A DNA stretch of 64,000 bases. Source: Diphasiastrum complanatum. Taxonomy: Eukaryota; Streptophyta; Lycopodiopsida; Lycopodiales; Lycopodiaceae. Shown here piece by piece: positions 22,901-35,400 of this stretch. Every line of letters starts with the position of its first letter. Positions within the stretch are counted from its first letter, which is position 1. The translations under genes and the position numbers were made by a program. Under the pieces are notes generated by a model. It was not told the origin of the DNA, searched no databases, and was given only the letters and a program-made list of their open reading frames with translations. The stretch lies in the NCBI GenBank assembly GCA_029204225.1, contig CM055100.1, forward strand, positions 64,637,592 to 64,701,591, in the 5' to 3' direction.

Positions 22901-25900
22901 ATTTTGACTAATTTCTGAGCAATGTTATTCCCAAATATTGTCTCGAAAAAATAGCCAAGCATAATTGATGTTTTAACTTTTTACATTAGACGAATTTTGT
23001 ATTCTTTAAGCCCCTGCCCTGTTTTCTCAAAGAAAGCAGCTATGGATGATTGTGCAATTCTTATGTGAATATCACATGCTGTCAGAGCATAGCTTAAGCT
23101 GAATCCAAGTTCATTTCAGGTGTCTTTTGCAGCTTTATCCATGACATCATGGTTGGTACAATTATGGGATCCCAGTTTAGGTCATTTTTGCACTAAATCA
23201 AGTCTTTCTTCATACTTCCAAACCCCACAAGCCCAAACTTTTTCAAAGAACTAGCCCACTGAAATTAGTTAATAATCATTAATATTCAAGATTACAATTT
23301 CCATCCCACTCAACTCAGTAGCATAAAAACGAGCCCTAACCTGAACCATAAAAGCAAACAGCTTACTTGAAGGTGCCACACAAAATTGTAGCAATGTTAC
23401 ACAAAATTTGGCAGCATAACATCACTATCACCTGTGTAAGTCATGTCTACAACTAGCTTACAATGTTTTAGATTCACAACCACTTATACTAACACATCCA
23501 TAGTCCATATCAGTTTTCCCAACTTTGTTGGCAGTTCTGCCATACTCAAGAACAGTTTTGCAGGATCGAACCTCAAAATTCTGGTTTGGACATTCATCTT
23601 GCATTTTCAAAGCATACAATGGAATACTGAAAATCTACATTTGAAGAAAGATGTTGCACCTGATCCTTTATAAGTCCTTGTACTTGCATGCTGTCATCCA
23701 AAGTTTTTGAGACAAGATCCAGTCTCGAGGCCAATTGTCGTTTTGTGGCCTTTACATGGCATATCATGCCATTCCAGCCGACGACTATATGAGATGATTG
23801 TCACCACAATAAATCTAATCAAACATTGCAAACTGAACAAAGACACAAAGTAGCCTTCTCTGGAGCAATCCAGTTGTAGAGATCTATCATCTAAGAATTT
23901 TTGTCCTTTTAGATACACATGTTCCCTAATAACAAATCTGTTGTGAGATTGTCAACCAACTCAAAGCATAAAAGGAATGACATGATAATGGCCACACGAA
24001 GACCAAATCACAAAGGAATTTATCAAGCCACATACTGAGAGTGCTGTTGACAACTGTTCCAACTGCTTGGTTACGCTAGCAACTGCATTGGACATATTTT
24101 TCTTGGTCACATACATGACATCAGTCCATGACCATCCCTGCTAACAAGTAAAACAGAATATCAGTTAAACATTGCAAACAAAATACAGGGCAGCTCAACT
24201 GGCAACCAGGGAAGCTGTTTGGTTAAGGAAGCTTCTTCAGGAAATTGACGAAAAACAATCTGGTGCATCCAATATAAATTGTGATAAAGAGAATTGCATC
24301 AAGATTGCTAAGAATCCAGTTTTTCATGCCCAACCTACATTGAGATTCACAATCACTTTGTTCAAGAAAAAGTTTTCATAGAAGTAGAACTTATTTATTG
24401 TTCTACAAAAGAGCAACTTGCTAACATCTGTACCAAAGCTCTTCCTAAAGCAGAATTTTAAAAGTTAAGAGCCTTGTTGGGAGTTAAATGCAATAAATTT
24501 CTCATTAAGGGAGAATGTTAGAAGCCCTATCTAGAATAATTCACGTTGATGTTTTGTTTGCTAAGCAAAGGTGCCACACTGGCGCACCCTAAACGGCAGC
24601 TAGGGTTCATCAGGATTTTCTCCAGTGTCAAGCTTCTCCAGAGATGTTGCAAAACATTCAAAATCTTCTCCAAGTTGAATTGCGGGCCTTCTTATGGTTA
24701 ATGTCAAATCTATTCAAGACAACAAATATTTACAAGGTGTTAATGACCCAAAGGCCCAATTTGAAATTTTGGTCCCTTGGAGTCAAGTTTGGATAGGGCC
24801 AAGTCAATTTGGTGTGTAACTCCCCTGTGGGTGCATGAACGACTCTTGGACAACTTTTGTAACTCCAAATGGTTCTTGGCTCGTGGCTTTTGGCATTACC
24901 ACATTTGGGAGCCTTTTGGCCTTGGCGTATCATGGCAGCCCTCCAAGAGGTTTTGTGACAATTTTTCAGCGAAGAGTTTTTACTCCATGTCCTCTGCGTT
25001 CATAATAGAGAGAAGATTTGCTCCTTTTTTTTCTACGTTGAATGCATGTTACTTGTGAATGTTTCATTTGCATATTTCATTTGTATTCTTTTGAAATATA
25101 AAGTAGTAGAAGAAAAAAGGAGAACAAAAACAATGATTGAAAGAAGGAACAAACTGGGAACGAATCTATGAGGATCTTATTCATACTTCTTACTACTTGT
25201 GCCAACATATCTTCCACGTTTTCCATTTTACCTTCCAACTCACCCAACTTTATCTTCTATGTGTTCCACCAAGTTTGTCAAATAGGTTCCTCAAAAAGCT
25301 AAAGAAAGTCTTTCCAAAGAGCTTCAAAGCTGCCGTAGTCCAATACGTGATGAAATTTTGTCTCAATAATCTCATTCTTCCAAAGAGAGCATGTGCACTC
25401 CTCCCAAGGTGTCTTCGAAATGCTCTCCCATTTCCGAATGTAATTCATGAGAATTGGTCCTTAAGCATGGAATGGCATGCTCTTTTTTCAAAGATATATC
25501 GACAACAATGTGGCATTGAGTAGGAGCTTCTATTATAGGTTTGAAACATTCCTTATAGTACTGTATTTTCCGCATCAAAGGAGGCTTTCATAAGCCCTCC
25601 TTAGAATAATTATGTGCAAAAGATTTCAACTCCTTGTTGATCCATTCTTCCAAAAGGCAAACCATTTCGTAACGTCCAGCCACCATCCTCTTTTTAGCCT
25701 TTGAGGGAGCATGCAACAATGTATAGCCACTTTACATACCCTAACATCTTCCAATTCTTCTACTCTTTTGTAGTTGATCAATTTTAAAACCGCCGAAGCT
25801 TCCACTGAAAGGACATTCGTTTCACCCTACAAGATAGGATGTGGGGTTGTTTGTTTTACACCTACATGAGTGCTAAGACACACTTTTGTACTCTTTCGAC

Positions 25901-28900
25901 GTTAGCCCACTTGGTGCGAGCAATGCTGCCCCATCCATACTTTCGAATCCATATAACAAAACTAGAGCCACCAATGTAGCATATAATATTTTCTTTTTCT
26001 CCCATCTTCAAAGTTCTAGTTTTTTGCAAGCAATTTCCATTCTATAGAATGATTTCTAGCCAACTACAAGTCATTTGTCCACACAAGAGTCCCATCTCAA
26101 AAATGTGATAGCTTTATCCCAAGGTATTTGTACTCTTTAGATACTTCCACATATTTCTCATCATATAGCAATAAAGGATCTGCTACCCTGCATTACCTTA
26201 GTTTAACTAAGGTTTACAATAAGACCATAATTTCAGAAAACTTTTTCAATTCGCAAACAAGACGACATCATCGGCAGATAATTACAATTTGACAACATAA
26301 CGCAAGATTCTTGCTCCCGCTTCACTCTCCTCATTAAAACAATCAATAAGTTTGTCAATGGCATACCAAATAAAGTAGAAGAAAAAGGACAGCTCTGTTT
26401 CACACCAATTTTACTGAGAATTGCCTTTGAGAAGCCATTTTTGCAACTCACTTTCGCCACCACTTTTTGTAGAGCTGTCCAACTGCATGTCAAATGTCCA
26501 ACGAAACACCAAGCTCGTGCATTCTATCCTCAAGTTTCTTCCTCGACCATATCAAAGGCTTTGCGAAAATCCACAAAGCAACAATAGAGACTCAATTCCC
26601 TCCTTCAGCAACCCTCTGAATGCTCCTCAAGGTAACGCGATGGTCAATTGTGTTTTTTTTTTAATCCAACATGCTCGTTTGCTCTAAGATCACTATTTTC
26701 CAGCCAAGTAGTAAGTTTTTTCTCCACAATGCTGCCCCATAGTTTTGCTAAAAAGTGATCAATCATGGTTGTTTTATGGTTGGATGGACTATTCTTGTCT
26801 CCACTCTTAAGAATAGGAACAACAATGCTAGTTTGTCAAGGAGTAGGTAAATTTTCTATAAACATGGTTGAATAAGTGCATATGAAGGGGGGGAGAACCT
26901 CTTTACCCATCTTAAAAAGATCCACTTTAAGGCCTTTGATATCTTGTGCTTGACTGTTAGAAAGGCAAAGAATAGTATTTCAACGTCCTTCAATGGAAAG
27001 GTCCCTTGATCATAATTGGTGCTTCTCATATATAAGGCCTCCCTAGCTCATGGAGCTCTTTGGCATATTTCAGCCAATTTTCATCTTTGATAACATACTC
27101 ATAGAATTAATGAACCGTTATCGGTTCACCACAGTTCTAAGAACCGTACGGTTGTTAAAAATTTTTGCCCAGAACCGTGGTGAAGCGTACTGATTAATCA
27201 ATTTGTTAATTAATTAATTTTTTTTTTAGTTTCCTCGGCAAAAATAACGCAAAAAAAGGGCCAAAAAAATCTGTGAATTCTGCTCCTATGATCATCTACT
27301 GATATTTTCTAGATATGTACACACGTGGGAACAGCCTCTCACACGTGGGAAACCACCATTATTCACATGGGTATGCTTGATCAACTAGTAAGAGAGTGAC
27401 AAATGGCAACTTTCAACTTGACTAGTTTTTCACTAGTGACAATTTCACACATATGTAGATCAAAAAAATTTCTATCTAATCAAGTTGAATGCATCTAGGC
27501 CTAACATCCACACGTGGGAATAGGCTCCACACTTGTGGGATCAAGTCATACACTTATTATCATGAATAAAAGCTAGAATTTACCCAAAAGTATAGTGTCT
27601 GATCGGGATACGAGACTTACTAGCAACTTTTGGAGAGCCCTTTTTGATAATCTGGGGACAACCCTTAAATTCTCTTCCTCTTTCCATCCCCAAACTGATG
27701 GTCAAAGTGAAATTACTAATCGAACCATCATAGATTTGTTGAGAAATTATGTAAGTGATCAGAAGACTCAATGGGAACACTATCTCCCTATACTAGAATT
27801 TGCTTACAATAACACCGTTCATTCTTCTACTGGTAAAGCGCCTTTTGAAGTAGTGTATGGAATACCTATTGTGCCTCCTGTATTGAGGACCAAAGAAAAG
27901 ATATTTGCCTCAGATGAATTTGTGCAGGATTATCAAGACACCTTCTCAAAGGTTCAGCAATCCATCGCAAGTGCACAACGGAAACAGCAGAAAAGCGCAA
28001 ATATGCGTCGGAGGGCAATCAAGTACGAAGAAGGAGAACTAGTTCTCCTAAAATTTGAAAAGAAAAGGCTCAGGAAAAAGAAGGGCAGCATGAAACTCTA
28101 CCCAAAACTAGCCCAAAAGTATTATGGACCTTTTAAATTCAAGAAAGTAATCAATGAGGTTACATGTGAGCTTGACTTGCCTATTACTTGGAAAATCCAT
28201 AACAAATTCCATGTAAGCTTGCTAAAGAAATTCAATGGTCCAGAACCAAAAGGATTTACAGATTCCGAACCTCCAGAAGTTCAAGGAACCGAAGAAATCC
28301 TTCAACCTGAGCAGAACTTAATGCACAAGACAAGAACTGGAAGAAAGGGGATAAATTCTACATTATACCTCCTCAAATTTAAGAAATACGAATGCAAGAT
28401 GGATGGAAGAAGAATTCTTCCAAGAGTATCCAGAAATTTTAAATGTTTATTTGAGAAATGTCCGTTGAGAACAACGCTTGATGCGTCGGAGGGGTGTAAA
28501 ATTGTATAGACCAAATTGACCAAGAAATAAAGGCCATCCAGTCTTCCATTCTTTTTGTATGAAACGTATTTTGAATATTAGAGCTTATTACTCTAACTGA
28601 TGAAATATGAATGCAGGTATCATTACCTGAAGACAATAAATGAAACTGTAGATCAATGCTAACAGTTTGATATGCAGGAAGAATGAATCTAAAGAAGCTT
28701 CTTAAAGCTTAAAGACGGTATCTGAAAAAGGCTCAATCGAGTCTATAAAGATTGGGAGAAGAAACCAAAGGACTGATCACCCTTTGTGTCACACTCCACT
28801 ATGATTGGGGATGGGCAACCCCTAGAAAAAAGGGCCTAGGAATTGATGAAAATTATGCAAGGTAAGATGGACATATACAAAGCCTTTCCCATGTCATGAA

Positions 28901-29410
28901 AAACACTTGGGTGAATCTCAATGTTGTAAACCAAGAAATATTCAACTTGAAAGTGTGGCTAACATTAAATGTTAAGCTACCTACCTTCCATCCTTATCAA
29001 TATGTAACTTACCTACTTTTCCACATGGCTTGTAAGCCATAAGACACCTAGGAAAAGGCACCCTCCTACTCCACCCCTTTTGCTTTAACTAATTGATAAA
29101 CACTCTCTCACACCTATACACCTCACCCTCTCACTTTACTTATCCTAGAGTCTCCCTTACACCTCTCACACTCATTTTGGACATCTCAGCCACTCCCTAA
29201 AGGCTACACATTCCCTATAAAAGGAGTAACTCGCCCCTCTCCCTCATTATTCATCTCCCATTCATTTTTGCTTTGTCTCTTGCTCTTGCTTCTTTGTGTG
29301 TAGGTGCTTGGAAGAAAGCTTGGAGCTATGGCTTGAGGAGGATCTATCAAGCTTGGATTGGAATCATTTTTGGAACCACTTACACACACACTCACTTTCT
29401 CTTACCTCTT

Positions 29411-29485
<75 letters not shown>

Positions 29486-32400
29486 AAACTTTCACACCAT
29501 CCATAAGACTAAAGGCCATGCATGTCACACCATCCATGACTTGATGGCCATGCATGTCACAACATCCATAACTAGTTGGCTTTGCATGTCACCCCATCCA
29601 TGACTTAATGGCTTTGCATGTCACGTATGTTTGATTTGGAGTAGCATGTCTGATTTGGGAACTTGCATGTATGATTTGAAGCTTGCATGTTGAAACTAGA
29701 GCTTGCATGTCATACTATTGACTTTGCATGTTGGAATTGACGCTTGCATGTCAGATTGGATTCATGCATGTCATGCCTCCTAATGTCAAATGCCTATGCA
29801 TGCTCTTTTCTTGATCAGTAAGCCTTTGCATGTCATAAGAAACCACTTTTCTTGGTATAAGATTTTTTAAGATCCCAAAATTTGTTAACTTCTGGTTGAT
29901 GTAAAGATCTAAGAATCCATCTTCCCAAACCCACTGTATATGTATTTGGCCTTGGGCCAATCGATCTTGCATAATTTGAAAGAAAATCCTTCGGGGGGGG
30001 GTCCCCATCTTGACCCCTCAGCAAGTCTCTAGAATGAATGATTTTGTGATTGAATGTTAAATTTCGTCCTAAGTTTGTTCTTTTTCAAGTTCTATTCAAC
30101 TATTGGAATGTAAATGGAAATACATTACCATAGGTTACTTTGACCCAAAAGGTCGAGAGTTGTGTAACCATGGTCATTTATTATATTAGGCTTACTAAAC
30201 TTAGAGTTAGCTAAGTTAGTATGAAATTAACTTGGTAGGGACTCATGGGTCCACTAGGCCTAATTGTGACATTAAGTACCCCAACTTGACATATTGGAGG
30301 TACCTTATTCTTTCTATGTAAGTTATAGAAAGTTGGATAGTCAATAGTCAAGTAGTTGGACAGCCAATAGTCAAGTAGTTGGATAGCCAAGGACCATGTT
30401 GTCCATAATCTTCCACAGGCTGTTCCCAAAGCATAATGGACTGTGCATGATGTAAAATGGGCTGTAAATGACCAAAAGAAGATGACTGAACCTGCTGTCC
30501 AACGTCTTCATCATAAAAATTTAGCAAACTATCAAGAGATGCATCAACGATGGCGTCATCAAAGCTGTCCCATGAAGAGGCATGGGATGACATAGAAGAT
30601 TCTTCAAGTAATGAAAAATTCTCTCCAAACAAATGCTCGCTCTTAACACTTTGAACAAAAGTACTAATTGACACATGTTTACTCCCTCCTCGATTAGTAC
30701 AACATAGTTCCAAAGAGTGCTTGAATTTTTCAGCCTTTGCTAAAACATCAAATTGAAAAGGTTTCGCATGAAACTTTTCACTAATGCATCCATCGCATGC
30801 ATCAACTTGCGGTGACTTAAAAAAAGAAGATTGCTTCAACATCTGCTCAATGTATCGTTGTTGAGAGATGAAGATCTCTGCCCATGTGGAAGATCAATAA
30901 GAACCCAAGTGTGGTTCTTCATGAGTGAGTTATACTCCTCTTGCATCGCATCCTCCGCCATGCAACCAAAGATGCGTAAGTGAGAAACAGTAGGCTTCTT
31001 ACTATACCAAACTTCATAAGGAGTTAATACCTTCAAGGGTTTAGGCATCGAGCCATCTCCGTGATAGTGCGATTCTTTCTTTCGGTAACTAACACATCTA
31101 TCAGAAATATTTTTTAGATTGATTACATTTTTCTCCATGATTATTTTGCGTAACAAACAAGGACTTTCTCATTTTCCGATTCTGAAGGTGTATCTTCCTA
31201 AATTTTATAGAAAGCTTTTAAGCCTCCTAGAACTCTTCTTTGCTTCTTGCAAATTCCATTTGTAATGGCCTCCGAGTTCTAGCTTGGATATTTGTAAGTC
31301 AAGACAACGTCTAGGGATTCACTCTAGGTGGAGAAATTTACCTTTTTGTTTCTCGTTCTGCACATCAGAACATTGGTATTTCCATGATTTACCTTCACAC
31401 AGTAAAGCGTCAAAGATCCAGAGGTCATTAGAATGCTTTTGAATGTTGTTTTGTCCTTGGCAAGAGGACTACATCATCTACATATAGAAGATAATCAAAA
31501 GTGTAACATGCTAGATGTCTCCCACCTCCATTGTTGTTCCTCATGCAATTCTCCAATGCATTTACTGGTATACTCAAGAGGGTGGAGAAAGTCATGGCCC
31601 TGCTTAACTCCAATGTTACTGATAAAAAACTTCTATCTCCTTCCCTTTTGCACCATCAATCAAGTCCCTTCCCAAACTCAGCTTTGGCATTCTCATATAA
31701 TCTTAGAATTGCTACTCTTACTTCCAGTGAGATTTACTTTTCGCAATAAGCTTTTCAATAGAATCGTGTCAAATGCTTTATAGAAACCAACAACACAAGT
31801 GAAAAGAGGATAACCCTTGCCCAGAGCTCTGTTTGCAGCTGACTCCTAGTAACAAGATAGTCAGTTGTTGAATGTTTGGGTCTAGAAAGCCAGCAACTTA
31901 TTCTACCAAACTGCAAGTCCAAAGCTTATCCATCGTATCATTCCTAAGAATCTTAGTAGGTGAGCTCCCTATTAAATATTGCAGGACCAGAATGAGCAAA
32001 TACACAGAAGCATGACAAGAACAAATCAAAACCTACATTAGTATGACAAGACAAATCGAGATTCGACAAGACATATGCACTAAGATGGTTTTCTTTTCCT
32101 GCAAATCCAGAAAACCAAGAGGCTAGTTCATAAAGAACAAAGTAACATTACTGACAAAATGCCGGTGGTATAAATTACCTTTTAGGGACTAACAAATAGC
32201 ACCATAGAAAAATACCACAAACTTTAAAGGATCTGTCACATTAATAGTCATAAGCTACTTACCTTCCACCAAAAGTAGCCATATCCAGCTGCCCCCACAA
32301 AGATGACAGGCAGAGCATATGATGAAATACTACCTGGCCAGAAAGAAAGTGTGTTTAATGAGAAATTCCTATGCTTCAATAAAAAAATTTCATCTCATCC

Positions 32401-35400
32401 TACTCACACCAACATGTAGTACATTCGATTCAATAAACACAAAAAAAAATTAAAAATCAAAACTAAACCTACTGTGAAAACAACTAGTAACTGCAAGTTT
32501 AGTAGTTGTAATGCTCCACCAACTTGATGTCAACAGATTCTATTTTGGAATGTTCACTTTCTTTGAGAACGTTCACCCCAGGAATAGCTTCATTGACCAA
32601 TAAGACCACCAAGGCCCACATGTCAACTCAAAATTGCATAAAAATAAATTGAATCCTACAAATTGAGGCACTAAAATGACAGACACACCGGTTTGATTAG
32701 CAGTTCCATTGACAACCGTTATGCTTCGTGATCCAGCCAGCTGCCTAAGTTCCTGGCTGAGACGATTTACCTGTCAATTGAATTAGACTTTGTTGGTCAA
32801 CGTCTACCAACAAAAAAAGGTATGCTGGTTGAACAGAGAAGTGGTAAAGATTAAACTACAAGCTGTCATTCAGGTTAAAACCACCAGTCAAAAGGAAACC
32901 ATGAGCAAAACATTCAAAACAGATTCTATGTATAAAAATGGTATCAATATGCATCATATGCACTTAAATCTCTGCCAACTATTCATGAAGAGTCACAAAT
33001 TTACAAAGGTGTCGGAAAAGGCTATCAAGCAAAAATGTTTCACTTTTAACATTTGAAGTGCTCTTGCACTAATAACTTCTAAAGAGACAACACTAGAAGC
33101 CAGAAGGAAATCGCAGAGTTTTCCTACAAATGAAAACATCTGAATGCCAAAAGTGCCTATGCAGTTTTAAAGAATCAAAAACTCAAGGAAAACATTAAGC
33201 CTACTTTGAATGCCATGAATGTCCTCTTTAAGGCTGAGGATTCTTGAACAAAAGGTGATAAAGAATGTTATGGAACCTCATTAACTTTATGTTGAGGTTA
33301 GGCTTACAAACGATTAATAAGCTTGTGAACGAGCGGAGGTTCGTACACCATCTCATGCAGATGAGAACAGGAAAACTATGTCTTCAACTAGAGATGCTAA
33401 AAATGGCTTGAAAAAAGAGTCAGTGAAGAGGCACCATTTTTGGTCTATATAAGCTTCTACACCACAGGTCATTTCTAAATCAGAAAGAATGCCTGATGGC
33501 CAACTCAAGGGTCTTCCCAACTATGAACAGTTATGTGCAAGACCCATCATAGTTTTCATGGAGTATCCATGTCGAGCACAGATAGCTTCCCATTTCTTTT
33601 TGAGATACTTTATGCTACAAAGTATGCAGAAAATGTATATGCATAGTCAGAAGAATGCATAATGCAATGCTCACAAGTTGGAGCAATGAGCATTGTGCTT
33701 TCCAGCTATTGTGATCTCACAAAGGAAATCTGAGTTAACAGTGACAAGTAGTGATTATCTGCAACCCTCCTTACAACAATATCGTTTCATACAAACTCTT
33801 GAATCAACTCTGCTCACCTGGCCTGGTGAACTCATTTTGACCTATTACCACAAAAATATGTATGGAACTCAATCTCACCAAGGTAATGTCTCCCCACCAT
33901 GAATGCACGAACAACTGCAAATCACGCCTACTTGTGAGTAGGATAACTTTGTGAGTCAGAGCGAGCTGCTTACTCTCACAAAGTGAGTGGTCCTGCCCAC
34001 ATATTCGAATCATCTTCTACAGCTATGCCACTTGCATTTGTTTCTAATCTGTAAGTCAGCAATCGTAAGGATGATGCCAGTGGCTACTACCTCCCAAGGT
34101 TTCCTGGGCAGTTCAAATCACCAGTTTGAATTGACGGGTTGAACTAGCCGATTTGTCCATTTAAACTGGGAAAGAATTGACCCGGGGCTTGATACTTGGG
34201 GATCGTGTCAAGGGTACCAAAGCAAGGCTTGCAGTTAAATTGAAAGGTGAGTCGATTGATCTTAATTCTAGCTTCTTAGAAGAAATCATTGCGTTTTGGC
34301 TACCATCACTTCATGGTGATGTTACCATCTCCAAGTAAGGCTATCTCACAAATTTCTCATGCACTTACTGGTTTTCTGATGTAAATCTTAGCTCTAACCT
34401 TAGAAGCCCGTTCCTAGCAAAAAGGGTCGGAACGTTCCGGAACGTACTGGGTCGGAAAGAATTTATTTACAATGTAAAAAAAATCAACATAATACGCTGC
34501 TGGCCCGCAACTTCACCATTTCACAACACCCTGCTGGCCCGCGACTTCATCATTTCACAACAGCGAGCAGAGAAAGTGCGCCTACATGTAGTTTGATGAG
34601 ACTGCATAACTTCCTCACCTTTGAAATGTTGAACAACATGCTGCAATGGCTCTTTCCTTCTGCGTTAAATGCGGGGTTCATACTTTTTTCCACGGATCTG
34701 TTTCCAATAGATAAGGGGAGATCAGTTTTTCAAATGCACAGAATTGGAGGTATGGTGTTAGTCTCCCAACAACCAATGGCTGGATTCTCATGAACGCAGT
34801 AGGCTTTTGCGACAGTTGTTGCATTAAGTGATATTGCCATTTCATGTTTACAATGCAATCTCACTCCGGCTCTTATATGTTTACAATGCAATCTCACTCC
34901 GCCATCTTACCAATTTGCCATTCTCAATATATGCTCTTATATGTCCAGAAGTGATAATTATCATTAAACATTGAAGTGTAGTAATCCTTTGTAAAAAAAA
35001 AAACGGTTTTTTTTTTTCAAGGGTCCGCTACGGAACGGGCAACTAAGTCTCTAACTAAGATACTATCAGAATCTCATAGTTGCAGTCTGAAACACGGTCC
35101 AGAATCGCATTTCGAAATTTTTGCCGAGTGTTTCGAGTACAATTCGGTCCAGTTTAGGTGCATTAATCCATGTTGGGTTCTGTCAAGGATAAAAATTCAA
35201 AACTAACCTCTAGCCTGTTCGTTACGATCATAGATGATTCCAGTGGGACAGAGACAGAGAACTGTAGAGCAATTGTACCTCGCTTTTTGCTTCGAAGGGC
35301 GCTGCCCCCCGATCCCCCTGCCAGGGGGAGCCCAGGTGGCTGTCGTCGGGCCTCCCTGGACCCCCCCGGCGACAGTGTGGGGGGCTGATGCGCGCCGATC

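Larger units (their letters stand above)
28495..29840 (+). repeat. Gypsy 3' LTR, right border estimated
   Basis: Begins TGTAAAATTGTATAG after the purine tract CGGAGGGG. It contains a TATA box at about 29216-29223 (ctataaaagg), a (CT)n tract and an array of TGCATG motifs. No intact partner LTR fixes the end. Confidence 0.5.

Noticed and set aside
27100-27300. Complete hAT MITE
   Set aside because: The right CTATG is not followed by a copy of the left flank, so only the left terminus is supported.
29364-29555. Leu-Ser or Arg-Glu repeat proteins
   Set aside because: Translation of a (CT)n tract in an LTR; no other coding support.
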